64,000 nucleotides of DNA from Klebsiella quasivariicola (GCF_002269255.1 NZ_CP022825.1:33897-97896), one strand, 5' to 3'. Shown: positions 7,557 to 16,320, counted from the stretch's first letter. Notes: generated from the letters alone by a model not told the origin. Numbers and translations are program-made.

Positions 7557-8324
7557 ATGTTGAAAAATGAAACCCTTAACGCGCTTATTCTGCGTCACGG
7601 CGACCGGATGCTGCGCCAGGCTGGCTGGCCCGACGCTGTTGATATGGTGCCCGTCGCCCCTGAAACCGTACCCGGCTGGCTTGCCGCCTGCGGCTCTCTC
7701 AGTGGCGTGGAAATCCTCACGCTTACGGAACAGCTTTGTCAGCCGCTGACGTATGGCCGGGCAGCGTTGTTGCTCGCCAGCGCCCGGCGGCTGGCGGGAA
7801 CTCCGGCTCGTCTGCATCTCTTTCCGGTGCAGGCATATCCGCATCCGGAGCGGCTGGCTGACTGTCAGGTTATCCGCCTGCCTTACGCTCAGGAGTGGCT
7901 GACGGCGGCGGAATGTGACGATCTGCTGGCCTTCCTGAAAGCCTCCCTCACGCAGATATCGGAAATCGTCCACCGGGATACGAAGCGCATCGCCGCCGCG
8001 CTGACGTCGTCCGTCAATCCCCGTCTGATGGACAGGCGGATCGGTGACTGGCGCTTGCTGGCCGTGGAGTATGATCATGATAACTGCCTGGACGAAGACG
8101 AAACCGACAGGCTGGATCAGGTCCTTGATGCCATTCTTATTCGCGATGCGCGATTCTGCCCGGTCCTGCTCACCCTGGTTAACGAGCGGGAGGAAACTAT
8201 CAGGAGCGCAGGGGTTATCGCTGATCAGCTGCGTTTTACGGACACGCCGGTCCGGCGCTGGTTTGATCGCCGGGTTTTAAGGGAAATGGTGAGAGAGGCC
8301 CGCGCCAGCAGAACTCAGGAGTGA
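7557..8324 (+). CDS. Leading-region protein of unknown function
   Basis: 255 residues from the ATG at 7557. The open frame extends upstream over the end of the previous gene, but the ATG at 7557 begins after that stop and is the sensible start. It is leucine-, alanine- and arginine-rich, with no membrane segment. An acidic stretch (YDHDNCLDEDETDRLDQVLDA) sits near residue 180 and the C-terminus is basic. No family recognised. It is the last gene before a gap of about 680 bases. Confidence 0.65.
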   Translation: MLKNETLNALILRHGDRMLRQAGWPDAVDMVPVAPETVPGWLAACGSLSGVEILTLTEQLCQPLTYGRAALLLASARRLAGTPARLHLFPVQAYPHPERLADCQVIRLPYAQEWLTAAECDDLLAFLKASLTQISEIVHRDTKRIAAALTSSVNPRLMDRRIGDWRLLAVEYDHDNCLDEDETDRLDQVLDAILIRDARFCPVLLTLVNEREETIRSAGVIADQLRFTDTPVRRWFDRRVLREMVREARASRTQE

Positions 8325-9003
8325 CAGCCCGGAGCGTCAGGGGAGGGGGACCCTCCCTTGTCAGCCTGCCGGCACAGGAGGAGTGGTGCGATAAGGATGT
8401 AGCCGTGCCGGCTCCGCGTCCACCCGGCCCGGTTTCCGGGCCTTTTGGGTGAACACAACCCTCTGTTATCGCCGTGCCGTGTGCTGGCTGTGCCGTGCCT
8501 TCACTGTAGCCCGGCAGCCGCAGAGGCTGGAGTTCGCTGGCGCACCCATCTCCGGATAAGGAAGTCGCCGGCTTGCTGTTGCCGCCGGCTCCGCTTCACC
8601 CGGCCCCATCCCTCCGGTCTGTGGCCTTATTCCTGCGTCTGTCGCGTCGCGACATCTGCTTCCGCTTTTCTCCCTGTGGTCGAAAAACGGGGGGAGAAGC
8701 CCTGTATTCAACCTCCTGCATCGCGACGGGTAGTGCCGTGCCTTCACTTTAGCCCGGCTGCTGCAGATGCAAGGGTTCGCTGACGCCGCCATCCTCGCCC
8801 GGTCGCAGTTTTTTTATGATGCTCGCCGTTCTTCCCGTCGTTTTCTCGCTCAGGTTTCGCTCGAAAACCGTCCAGACCCGCTTCGCGCTTTATCTGCGCT
8901 GCGGCCTCCGGTGTCGCCCCTGCATCTTCCGCTTTCCGCCGGGCTGACGTGTCGGCACGGCACAACCCGGTGCCGCAGTCCATGTGATTACGGAGGTTTT
9001 ACC
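8325..9003. other. Gene-poor region with a direct repeat
   Basis: About 680 G+C-rich bases between coding genes. The open frames here overlap on both strands and have no credible start or ribosome site. An imperfect direct repeat of about 50-60 bases, beginning GTGCCGTGCCTTCACT, occurs at about 8490 and again at about 8728. A good ribosome site (GGAGG) appears only at the end, before the gene at 9004. The function is unknown. Confidence 0.5.
8490..8790 (+). repeat. Two-copy imperfect direct repeat
   Basis: Copy 1 at about 8490-8545 and copy 2 at about 8728-8788 share GTGCCGTGCCTTCACT, then TAGCCCGGC and GTTCGCTG at the same relative positions, with small differences. They flank about 180 bases of unrelated sequence. 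Could be remnants of duplicated regulatory sequence ahead of antirestriction genes. Confidence 0.6.
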
Positions 9004-9432
9004 ATGCAGTATGTGACAACACGCCCCGTCCTGAATGTTGAAGAGTGTGACCGCCTGTCTTTTATGCCCTACCTGTTCGGCACGGATTTTATGCTCGCAG
9101 AATTGCAGGTGTATGCGCTGGCGAAACAATGGATGCCTGAATACAGCAGTGAGTTCTGGCACTTTATCCGGCTGCCAGAGGGCGGCGGTTACATGATGCC
9201 GGATTGTGGCCGGGTTCATCTGTTCAACAGTGAAAACTGGTTTGATCGCATGGTCAGCGCCGACGCGGCGGGCATTATTCTGACCAGCCTGGCGATTAAT
9301 CGCCGTCTGGCGGCCCATCATGACAGCTGTAACCCGGCACTGACTCGCCTTTATATGCTGCGTGATGCCCAGCTCTGGAATCACATTACCCTTCACCCGG
9401 AATGCAACGCCATTTACGCCGCGCTGGACTGA
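9004..9432 (+). CDS. ArdB/KlcA-family antirestriction protein
   Basis: 142 residues from the ATG at 9004 (GGAGG nine bases upstream). Family features are the N-terminal RLSFMPYLFG, a central W-Y-rich block (EFWHFIRLPEGGGYMMPD) and the SADAAGIILTSLAINRRL segment conserved in ArdB/KlcA. These proteins relieve type I restriction of incoming DNA in vivo without DNA mimicry. It lies just upstream of ardA in the leading region. A second, more diverged member is at 23497. Confidence 0.88.
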   Translation: MQYVTTRPVLNVEECDRLSFMPYLFGTDFMLAELQVYALAKQWMPEYSSEFWHFIRLPEGGGYMMPDCGRVHLFNSENWFDRMVSADAAGIILTSLAINRRLAAHHDSCNPALTRLYMLRDAQLWNHITLHPECNAIYAALD

Positions 9433-9476
9433 TTAACGACCGGGGCGGCCATGCCGCCCCGCAGGGAGACGAAAAA

Positions 9477-9983
9477 ATGAATTCATCCATCACCACTCCG
9501 GCCATCTACGTGGGCACGTATCACCAGTACAACTGCGGCAGTATTTTTGGCAAATGGTTTGATTTAACCGATTTCGACGACGAAGACGAATTTTATGACG
9601 CCTGCCGGGCGTTGCATGCCGCCGAGGATGACCCCGAGTTTATGTTTCAGGACTGGGAAGGGATCCCGTCTCAGTTTGCCTCTGAATCCTCTGTTAAGTG
9701 GGCGTTTATCGAGGCATTCCGGCAGGCGCAGGACGAAGGACGCGCCGCCGCGTTTGTGGTCTGGGCGGAATATACCGGCGAGTGCGACTATGACGCCTTT
9801 GATGATGCGTATTGTGGCGAGGCTGAAAGCGAGGAGGATTTTGCTTATGGCTTTGTAGAGGATCACGGCCTGTTAAGCGAGGTGCCTGAATCCCTGCGCG
9901 TCTATTTCGATTATGAGGCTTACGCGCGGGATCTGTTCAGCAGCGGCTATGTCTTCCATGAAGGCTATGTATTCGGCAACTGA
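9477..9983 (+). CDS. ardA: ArdA DNA-mimic antirestriction protein
   Basis: 168 residues, strongly acidic: runs such as DFDDEDEFYDA, EYTGECDYDAFDDAY and EAESEEDF provide the negative surface that mimics B-form DNA. The N-terminus PAIYVGTYHQYNCGSIFGKW is the ArdA signature. It inhibits type I restriction-modification enzymes, protecting the plasmid on entry. Length is normal. It lies 45 bases after the klcA-like gene, with GGGAGACG before the start, so probably the same transcript. Confidence 0.95.
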   Translation: MNSSITTPAIYVGTYHQYNCGSIFGKWFDLTDFDDEDEFYDACRALHAAEDDPEFMFQDWEGIPSQFASESSVKWAFIEAFRQAQDEGRAAAFVVWAEYTGECDYDAFDDAYCGEAESEEDFAYGFVEDHGLLSEVPESLRVYFDYEAYARDLFSSGYVFHEGYVFGN

Positions 9984-10025
9984 TTACTATCCGGCGGGGA
10001 AGCCCGCCGGTTAAGGAGAAAGCAC

Positions 10026-10217
10026 ATGAAACTTGCACCACAAAGCCGCGATATCCTGCGACAGTACAAAGCCCTGATTAATGCCCGCCGCCGCGATGCC
10101 GGTCTGCGGGAACTGACCACTGCGCAGGTGATGGATGAAATCTGCGAATACATGACCTGCCAGTGTGCCGTCTGTATTGGCGGACACTTTATCTTACAGG
10201 GCGGCAAGGGCCAGTAA
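10026..10217 (+). CDS. Small conserved protein, unknown
   Basis: 63 residues with AAGGAGAAAGCAC before the ATG. Helical N-terminus, and a short cysteine-containing segment near the C-terminus (MTCQCAVCIGG) that could bind metal. It follows ardA by about 40 bases and is probably co-transcribed. Function unknown. Confidence 0.6.
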   Translation: MKLAPQSRDILRQYKALINARRRDAGLRELTTAQVMDEICEYMTCQCAVCIGGHFILQGGKGQ

Positions 10218-10410
10218 GCTCGATGGCAGGCGTCCGGGCCGGAGGGTGCCTGTCAGTCCGCGCGCAAAACCCTGGCAGGCTGCGCCTGCCGGAGAGAGAC
10301 GTCGCCGCGCCTCCGGCGCCGGGCACTCTCCTCTTCGTTGTCAGCCGCTGTTGCCCGGGAATACGCGTATTATCAGGGATATCTTCCTGTAAAGCAGACC
10401 GGTGATACAT

Positions 10411-10665
10411 ATGTCAAAGTGGAATATCGCCTCTTTTCCAAAAGAGGAGCAGGACAAAGTTGCCATCGATAAGGTGGCCGCTGCCGTTGCCTGGCAGGAA
10501 AGGATGAACAAGCCTGTTGTGCCTGAGCTTGTTGAACGGGAACAGCCTGAACACCTGCGCGAATATTTCCATGAACGGCTCCGCGTACATCGACTGAACA
10601 GTCAGCAGCTGCCGCGCGCAAATGCACCCGAATATAATAAACCGGGCGATGATCAGCAGAATTGA
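10411..10665 (+). CDS. Small hydrophilic protein, unknown
   Basis: 84 residues from the ATG at 10411; a GTG nine bases upstream is in frame and neither has a strong ribosome site. Charged and helical, starting MSKWNIASFPKEEQDKV, with no membrane segment. Separated from the gene before it by about 190 G+C-rich bases with inverted repeats. No family recognised. Confidence 0.55.
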   Translation: MSKWNIASFPKEEQDKVAIDKVAAAVAWQERMNKPVVPELVEREQPEHLREYFHERLRVHRLNSQQLPRANAPEYNKPGDDQQN

Positions 10666-10701
10666 TATTCTTACAGTCAGTGTGTCCAGGGAGGGAAATC
10701 T

Positions 10702-11022
10702 GTGCGTATGTCTATGATGTTTGCTGCCGTGACGCTTTTAACCGGTATTAACCTGTTTTTTATTCCATTTCAGCCTGTTCCGGCCCTGTGGGGGGCTATC
10801 CTGGCCGTTGCTTTTGTTCTGATTAATGTCGTGGCGGATAAGCTGCGCCTATGGAGTGGCATGGCGTGGATTATCGTTGCCGGCATCATCATAACGCTGA
10901 TGCTGCAGGGGAAAGAGCCGGGTGACGAATTTCGTGCCCTGATCACCGTTTTCGCTTTCCTGGCTTCTGCCTGGTACTGCGTTGTTCAGTACAGAAAAGA
11001 GAAGGGCGAATCTCAGTCCTGA
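10702..11022 (+). CDS. Small integral membrane protein, unknown
   Basis: 106 residues from a GTG preceded by AGGGAGGG; an ATG two codons later is possible. Four hydrophobic stretches (residues about 4-24, 27-43, 52-68 and 76-95) with a basic C-terminus (YRKEKGESQS) suggest a four-helix inner-membrane protein. Its stop codon lies inside the first unit of the CCTGA tandem repeat. Function unknown. Confidence 0.6.
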   Translation: MRMSMMFAAVTLLTGINLFFIPFQPVPALWGAILAVAFVLINVVADKLRLWSGMAWIIVAGIIITLMLQGKEPGDEFRALITVFAFLASAWYCVVQYRKEKGESQS

Positions 11023-11062
11023 CCTGACCTGACCTGACCTGACCTGACCTGACCTGACCAGA
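11018..11062 (+). repeat. Pentanucleotide tandem repeat (CCTGA)8
   Basis: Eight perfect head-to-tail copies of CCTGA (11018-11057) followed by one variant, CCAGA. The stop codon of the membrane-protein gene is formed in the first unit. Such short tandem repeats change length by slippage; because the stop is in the first unit, the protein should not be affected. Confidence 0.95.
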
Positions 11063-11130
11063 CCGGTACTCTCCATCTTGCTGCAGCTCTTCCTCTGTTT
11101 AACTTTCTTTTCACACAATCTGCCCCGGGG

Positions 11131-11690
11131 CCACCTTCGGCTCCTGACCCGCTGGCGCGGTTCAGTCGTCGAGCCACACTCCGCTAACCGCGAAAAGACG
11201 CGGTAAGCTCCGCCGAACCCGCTACGCGGTTTCGGGCCTGACGGCTAGTGTCTGATGTCTGAGGTCAACGGCAGCGCTTGCTGCGACCGTTCCGGTCGCG
11301 CCGCTTTCACCGTGCCGGCGATAAAGCTGCCGGCACTCTGCAGGGCAACGCCGTTTCGCGCCCGCGCGTTCCGTCGTTGCGGCGGGTGCCTGCTCCTTTC
11401 CCCTGGTACCCGTATCACCCTTTTGAGTCCATTCGCCCGGGCTGACATAGCCACAACCTGTCGCATTGGCTGTCCAGGGTGTAATGAACAGTCCACAAAA
11501 CTTTTTGCATGGAACCGCAAAAACTTTTGTGTCCTGCCCCGGACAGATGCGTCAGGCCGTGGCGTCTTTGCCCTTGCGGCGAACGGCTCTCAAACGGGTG
11601 AAGGTTATATCCAGGGGCTGGTTCAGCAGGTCCCCGCACAAAGTCAAAACCGCGGCCCCGGCAACTCAACGGGTGATGGTTTTTAAAGAC
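11131..11690 (+). repeat. Frpo-like structured repeat, copy 1 (upstream of ssb)
   Basis: About 560 bases without a gene. It is highly similar to 17601-18190 and, over its first part, to 20391-20640. Hairpin units include ACCGCG-AAAAGA-CGCGGT, CGACCG-TT-CGGTCG and GTGCCGGC with GCCGGCAC. The 3' part contains GTGAAGGTTATATCCAGG. F plasmid has a structured single-strand promoter, Frpo, in its leading region. The location directly before ssb, the folding potential and the strand fit that element; the assignment is inferred. Confidence 0.7.
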
Positions 11691-11716
11691 AAAACAACAG
11701 AGTAAGGAGATTCATC

Positions 11717-12256
11717 ATGGCAGCACGTGGCGTTAACAAAGTCATTCTGGTCGGACATCTGGGACAGGACCCGGACGTTCGTTACATGCCCAACGGGGGC
11801 GCAGTGGCCAATCTGACGCTGGCCACGTCTGAAACATGGCGTGACAAGCAGACGGGAGAGATGCGCGAAAACACCGAGTGGCACCGTGTTGTCATGTTCG
11901 GCAAGCTCGCGGAAGTGGCGGGCGAATACCTGCGTAAAGGCGCGCAGGTCTACATCGAGGGCCAGCTGCGCACCCGCAACTGGCAGGACGATGCCGGAGT
12001 CACGCGCTACGTCACCGAGGTGCTGGTCGGCCAGAACGGCACCCTGCAGATGCTCGGCGGCCGCCGTGAATCCGGTGAGCCTGAGAGCGCCGCGCCGCAG
12101 AGTCCTGCCACCCCGGCACAACCTGCTCAGGCCCCGGCTAAATCCCCGAAAGCGAAGGGCGGTAAGAAAGGCCGTCAGGATGCGACTCCGTCTCAGCAAC
12201 CGCCTCAGCCACTCCCGGATGATTTCCCACCAATGGATGACGATGCGCCCTTTTAA
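11717..12256 (+). CDS. ssb: Plasmid single-stranded DNA-binding protein
   Basis: 179 residues. OB-fold from residue 1 to about 115 (GVNKVILVGHLGQDPDVRY, WHRVVMFGKLAEVAGEYLRKG), a Gln/Pro/Ala-rich linker, and the acidic C-terminal tip DDDAPF that recruits DNA metabolism proteins. It coats incoming single strands in the recipient and can complement host SSB. It stands first in the ssb-psiB-psiA block of F-type leading regions, directly after Frpo-like copy 1. The start has AAGGAG upstream. Confidence 0.97.
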   Translation: MAARGVNKVILVGHLGQDPDVRYMPNGGAVANLTLATSETWRDKQTGEMRENTEWHRVVMFGKLAEVAGEYLRKGAQVYIEGQLRTRNWQDDAGVTRYVTEVLVGQNGTLQMLGGRRESGEPESAAPQSPATPAQPAQAPAKSPKAKGGKKGRQDATPSQQPPQPLPDDFPPMDDDAPF

Positions 12257-12304
12257 ACCATGATGAACACGCCCCGTTCAGGCGGGGCAGAGAAGGAGAA
12301 ACAT

Positions 12305-12553
12305 ATGGACCATAACGTTTTGTCCCCGCTTGAATCCATGCCGGATGGCACGTTTACCCGCGAGCAGGCTCAGATTGTCGCCGCGCAGTATCAGAATGTG
12401 GCGATTGAAGATGACCAGGGGACCCATTTTCGCCTTGTCGTCCGTCATCAGGATGACGGCAGCATGGTCTGGCGCGTCTGGAATTTTGAACCGGGCGGTG
12501 AGGACCTGATGAACCGCTATATCCGGGACTACGGAGTACGCAAAACGCAATAA
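12305..12553 (+). CDS. DUF905-family protein
   Basis: 82 residues from the ATG at 12305 (GAGAAGGAGAAAC just upstream; the upstream in-frame ATG has no ribosome site). The body LPDGTFTREQAQ-type start (here MPDGTFTREQAQIVAAQY) and NVAIEDDQGTHFRLVVR are the DUF905 signature. These occur between ssb and the parB-like gene on F-type plasmids. Function unknown. Confidence 0.8.
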   Translation: MDHNVLSPLESMPDGTFTREQAQIVAAQYQNVAIEDDQGTHFRLVVRHQDDGSMVWRVWNFEPGGEDLMNRYIRDYGVRKTQ

Positions 12554-12621
12554 GCCGTAAGAGGTGCCGGGCAGATGGGCCTGCCCGGCAGACATTAATC
12601 AATATCGGAGAGAAATTAATT

Positions 12622-14622
12622 ATGTCAGTGACCGAGTCTAAAGCAAAAGCAACGGTTAAAACCAGCAAAAAAACGGTGAAACCTGCCGAAGCCGCCGCCC
12701 TCAAAGCCGCGCTTGAGGCTGCTCAGATTGAAATGGTGCCGCTGTCGTCGCTGGTCAAATCCCCGCTGAACGTTCGCACTATCCCCTATCCGGCTGACAG
12801 TGTCCGGGAGATGGCTGACTCCATCATGGCGATCGGCCTGATCCAGAATCTGGTGGTTCACTCGCTGCCGGACGGTATATCAGGTGTGGCTGCAGGTGGC
12901 CGTCGTCTTGCCGCCCTGCAACAGTTGCTCAGCGAGCAGTGTATCGATGCCGGATATCCGGTTGTCGTCAAGCGTGTCAGTGACGACCTGGCGGTGGTCG
13001 CCTCGATGGTCGAGAACGACAAGCGTGTGGCCATGCACCCGGCAGAGCAAATCAGCGGGTTCCGTACCCTCTCAGAACAGGGGAAAACCCCGGTGCAAAT
13101 CGGGGACCAGCTGGGCTACAGTTCCCGTCACGTTCAGCGCATGTTGAAGCTGGCAAGCCTCGCCCCGGAACTGATTACCCTGCTGGCAGAGGACAAACTC
13201 GACGTGGAGCAGTGTCAGGCCCTGAGTCTGGAGAGCGACCCGGCACGTCAGGTGCAGGTGTATGACCAGGTGAAAACCTCATACGGCAGCACACCCGCTC
13301 ACCTGCTGAAGCGGGCCATCACGGATACGGAAATCGCCGTAACCCACTCCCGCTTCGTGTTTATCGGTCGTGAAGCGTATGAGGCCGCCGGGGGCGTGGT
13401 GCGTGAGGATCTGTTCAGCGCCCAGGAGGGAGACGGAACGGCGGACGGGGTACTGGTTGAGCGTCTGGTTCAGGAGAAGCTGGCGGCGGCTGCGCTGGTC
13501 ATCGAACAACAGGAAGGCTGGTCATGGTCACTGGCTCGTGAGGGATCCGTCAGAAACTACGGCGATGACCGCGAGCATTATCTGGTGCTGCCGGCGCCGG
13601 AGGGGGAATTCAGCGCTGAGGAACTGCAGCGTCTTGATGAACTGTACGCCACGATGGAGGCAACGGAAACCTTTGAGGATGAAGCCGCGATTCAGGTGCT
13701 GATTGATGAGATTGAAAATGCGGCATCGGTTCGGGCGTGGACACCGGAGCAGAAAGCGGCCTGTGGCGTGGTGGTCAGTCTGTATGACGGTGAGCTTTGC
13801 GTCCAGCGTGGTGTGCAGAAGAAGAGCCAGACGGCGGCATCTGACGGCGGGGAGCACGGTGGCGAACAGGCTTCTGTGCATGTGGTCACCCGCAGTATGC
13901 CGGATGCAGCAGAGGGTATCAGCGTGCCGCTCCTGAAAAAAATGTCTTCAGAAAGGACACTGGCGGTTCAGGCCGAACTGGTTAAGCAGCCACAGAAAGC
14001 CGTGGCCCTGATGGTCTGGCGGCTGTGCAGCTGCGTGTTCGACTACTGCACCACCACCCGGCACCCGTTTGTCCTGCGCCTTGAGGTGCATCACAGCGGC
14101 CTGACCAGTGAAGCCCCGACCGGAGAGGAAGGTCAGGCATGGCGGTATCTGATGCAGGAGAAAGCCCGTCTGGAAGCCCTGCTGCCGGAGGGCTGGCAGA
14201 AAGATTTCACCACCTTCTTCACCCTCGACGGACAGACCCTGATGTCGCTGATGGCCTTCTGTACCGCCTGTTCCGTCGATGGCGTCCAGACCCGTGAATG
14301 TGGCCATACCCGCCGCAGTGACCTCGATGGCGTGGAGGCGGCGCTCGGGTTCCATCTGCGCGACTGGTGGCAGCCGACAGCGGATAACTTCCTCGGGCTG
14401 CTCAGCAAGGCCCAGATTGTGGCGGCACTGAAGGAGGCCGGGCTGACCGGAGCCGCCTCGGATGCCGAAAAAATGAAAAAGGGTGATGCTGCCAGCCATG
14501 CTGAACAGTGGCTCTCCGGCTCCCGCTGGGTACCGGGCTGGATGCAGTCCCCGGATGCCGCAAAGCCGGACGATGCACATGCTGCCCCGGACACTGACAA
14601 ACCGACTTCCCACGCTGCCTGA
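12622..14622 (+). CDS. Large ParB/RepB/Spo0J-like leading-region protein
   Basis: 666 residues. After a Lys/Ala-rich N-terminus, residues about 35-110 form a ParB N-terminal domain (VPLSSLVKSPLNVRTI, MADSIMAIGLIQNLVV, AAGGRRLAALQQL). A KorB-like helix-turn-helix follows at about 150-190 (IGDQLGYSSRHVQRMLKLA). The long C-terminal part is unique to this family, with an acidic patch and WLSGSRWVPGWM near the end. It lies between ssb and psiB, as yubM does in F. It has no ParA partner or parS-like site here, so partition is unlikely. Role unknown; possibly DNA processing or transcription in the recipient. Confidence 0.88.
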   Translation: MSVTESKAKATVKTSKKTVKPAEAAALKAALEAAQIEMVPLSSLVKSPLNVRTIPYPADSVREMADSIMAIGLIQNLVVHSLPDGISGVAAGGRRLAALQQLLSEQCIDAGYPVVVKRVSDDLAVVASMVENDKRVAMHPAEQISGFRTLSEQGKTPVQIGDQLGYSSRHVQRMLKLASLAPELITLLAEDKLDVEQCQALSLESDPARQVQVYDQVKTSYGSTPAHLLKRAITDTEIAVTHSRFVFIGREAYEAAGGVVREDLFSAQEGDGTADGVLVERLVQEKLAAAALVIEQQEGWSWSLAREGSVRNYGDDREHYLVLPAPEGEFSAEELQRLDELYATMEATETFEDEAAIQVLIDEIENAASVRAWTPEQKAACGVVVSLYDGELCVQRGVQKKSQTAASDGGEHGGEQASVHVVTRSMPDAAEGISVPLLKKMSSERTLAVQAELVKQPQKAVALMVWRLCSCVFDYCTTTRHPFVLRLEVHHSGLTSEAPTGEEGQAWRYLMQEKARLEALLPEGWQKDFTTFFTLDGQTLMSLMAFCTACSVDGVQTRECGHTRRSDLDGVEAALGFHLRDWWQPTADNFLGLLSKAQIVAALKEAGLTGAASDAEKMKKGDAASHAEQWLSGSRWVPGWMQSPDAAKPDDAHAAPDTDKPTSHAA

Positions 14623-14666
14623 TAACGGAGACGCCGCCCTGCGGGGCGGCGATAAGGAGACTGAAA

Positions 14667-15098
14667 ATGAAAACGTTACTGACTCTGGATGTTCTCAAAA
14701 CTATGTCCGCTGACGAGCTGGAAGACTACCGTGCAGCCGGTGAAGATTTTCGCCGGGAGCTGAGCCACGCTGTCATGCGCGATCTGACCTCACCGTCCGG
14801 CTGGTCCGTGAATGCCGAGTACCGGTGCGAATTTGGGGGCTTTTTCCCGGTGCAGGTCCGCTTTTCTCCGGCCCATTGCCATTTTGATGTCGCTGTCTGC
14901 AGCCCCGGAGAGTTGAGTGACCGCTGGATGCTCGTCTTTGTGACACGTGCTGGCCAGCCGTTCTCTGTTGTTCGCAGCATGGAAGAATTTAACCCGGCGT
15001 TGATCTCCCACACGCTGGCATTGATAGCGTGTCTCGATACTGACGGATATTCCTGCGCCAGTATCATCAGCACGCTGGAACAGGAGGGCGCACAATGA
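14667..15098 (+). CDS. psiB: PsiB, inhibitor of the SOS response
   Basis: 143 residues. MKTLLTLDVLKTMSADELEDYRAAG, RRELSHAVMRDL, EFGGFFPVQVRFSPAH and CSPGELS match the F PsiB family along the whole length. PsiB binds RecA and prevents its activation on the incoming single strand, blocking SOS induction in the recipient. The ribosome site is AAGGAG. The stop region overlaps the psiA start by four bases, giving a coupled psiB-psiA pair. Confidence 0.96.
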   Translation: MKTLLTLDVLKTMSADELEDYRAAGEDFRRELSHAVMRDLTSPSGWSVNAEYRCEFGGFFPVQVRFSPAHCHFDVAVCSPGELSDRWMLVFVTRAGQPFSVVRSMEEFNPALISHTLALIACLDTDGYSCASIISTLEQEGAQ

Positions 15099-15823
15099 TC
15101 CCTTCGTCCCGTTCCCTTGTCACCCTGCAGCCTGCCCGACAGGCTGCGCTGCAGGCCATCATGGCCGTGGAGAATGCCCGCCAGCGCGGTGCTCGTCTGT
15201 CTGCAGCGCCACACGTGCGTACCTTCCTGCGCCTGCTGGCCGGGAACAGCCGTATGAACACGACCGTGGCGCAGCGCATTCCCGGCCTGAACTGGGACCC
15301 GAAACATCGTCTGAGCAGTCTTAAACAGGTGGAAGAGGCGCTCGATGCACTGATTGCCAGTCACGGGGAGTGCTGTCCGCTGCCGCTGCCGGTTGATGTT
15401 CAGGCCGAACTGTTCCCCGAGGTGCAGCACAGCCGGACTGAGCGCCGGAAACAGCGCAGCAGCCTCGCCTTTACCCGTAAGATGCGTCGGGAAGAACGCG
15501 CATTGGCGCATCACTGGCGGTTACGGCAGAACCTGCTGGGACAGGCCGTCACGGAGCTGAATTTCCAGTCACCGGAGACGGTCAGCAGCTGGTACCGCCG
15601 GTGGAGCGACGAGTTTGACGCGCGTGAGCTTGCCCCTGCCTTCTGGCACTGGCGATCGCGATATGCCTCGCTGGCCTCTCTGGACTGGCTGCGGGATGCC
15701 GGGGAGCCGCTGTGTGGTGTCATCCATGAAATCAGCTTCATTGTGAGAGAGACGCCGGAGTCTGTGCGTCAGGCAGAACGCTGGCAGGTCCCGAACAAGC
15801 TGACACACCGGAGCCACGGATGA
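15095..15823 (+). CDS. psiA: PsiA family protein
   Basis: 242 residues. It overlaps psiB by four bases, as in F and R6-5. MIPSSRSLVTLQPARQAALQAI, SLAFTRKMRREERALAHHWRLR and VSSWYRRWSDEF are typical of PsiA. Basic, cytoplasmic and probably DNA- or RNA-associated; its biochemical role remains unclear even in F. It also overlaps the next small gene by four bases. Confidence 0.93.
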   Translation: MIPSSRSLVTLQPARQAALQAIMAVENARQRGARLSAAPHVRTFLRLLAGNSRMNTTVAQRIPGLNWDPKHRLSSLKQVEEALDALIASHGECCPLPLPVDVQAELFPEVQHSRTERRKQRSSLAFTRKMRREERALAHHWRLRQNLLGQAVTELNFQSPETVSSWYRRWSDEFDARELAPAFWHWRSRYASLASLDWLRDAGEPLCGVIHEISFIVRETPESVRQAERWQVPNKLTHRSHG

Positions 15824-16146
15824 AGTGGCGCTATTCCCTGCGCTGGAAACTGCCGCACAGGCCCTGCCCGGGTCCACTGGAGCTGGTTTCCGTTGTCGTG
15901 GAGGCTGGGCAGGCGGCACCTGAAGAAGTGATGTCTTGCTGGGTGGCGGGCGCGGGATATGCGGTATGCGTGGATTTTCTCGACGAGAGGCAGATTAAGC
16001 GATGGAGCGACGAGCGGAAAGCCGCCGCCCGCCACCGGAATCTGGTGCGCCGCATCAACAGGATTGCGCCCTTGTTTGCCGACGAGCTGATCGAGCGGGA
16101 GCTTGAGAGCAGACCCGGGTATTTTCGCGGCAAATCAGAACGATGA
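15820..16146 (+). CDS. Small basic protein downstream of psiA, unknown
   Basis: 108 residues, overlapping psiA by four bases. Two parts: a beta-rich N-terminus with KWRYSLRWKLPHRPCPGPLE, and a very basic helical C-terminus (RQIKRWSDERKAAARHRNLVRRINR). It keeps the position of the conserved orf between psiA and the flm/hok locus in F. Function unknown. Confidence 0.7.
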   Translation: MKWRYSLRWKLPHRPCPGPLELVSVVVEAGQAAPEEVMSCWVAGAGYAVCVDFLDERQIKRWSDERKAAARHRNLVRRINRIAPLFADELIERELESRPGYFRGKSER

Positions 16147-16257
16147 TGGCGCGATGCCTGGTCAGTATGGCAGCGGGTAAGGTATACTGGCGGTGGCGCT
16201 TGAGGCTTTTTGCCTCATGACGTGAAGGTGGTTTGTTACCGTGTTGTGTGGCAGAAA

Positions 16258-16320
16258 GCAGAAAGCCCCGTAGTTAATTTTCATTAACCCACGAGGCCAC
16301 CTGTATGCCTAGACAACATC
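16258..16320 (-). ncRNA. sok: Sok/FlmB antisense RNA
   Basis: The region complementary to the mok start has the conserved hok/sok layout: AAAGCCCCGTAGTTAATTTT followed by CATTAACCCACGAGGCC and CTGTATGCCTAGAC. Read on the minus strand, GTTAAT-GAAA-ATTAAC forms the 3' hairpin of Sok. The RNA pairs with the hok leader, stops mok translation and therefore Hok, and decays quickly when the plasmid is lost. Ends are approximate and taken from the R1 model. Confidence 0.75.

Noticed and set aside
11018..11062. Short regular repeats as a CRISPR array
   Set aside because: Unit is five bases with no spacers; it is a microsatellite.
11245..11686. Open frames in the Frpo-like repeat (both strands)
   Set aside because: The same frames are not kept between copies at 11131, 17601 and 20391, while the hairpins are; no ribosome sites.
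12622..14622. Second partition ParB with its own parS
   Set aside because: No ParA neighbour and no repeated binding sites nearby; position and length match the leading-region ParB-like protein of F plasmids.
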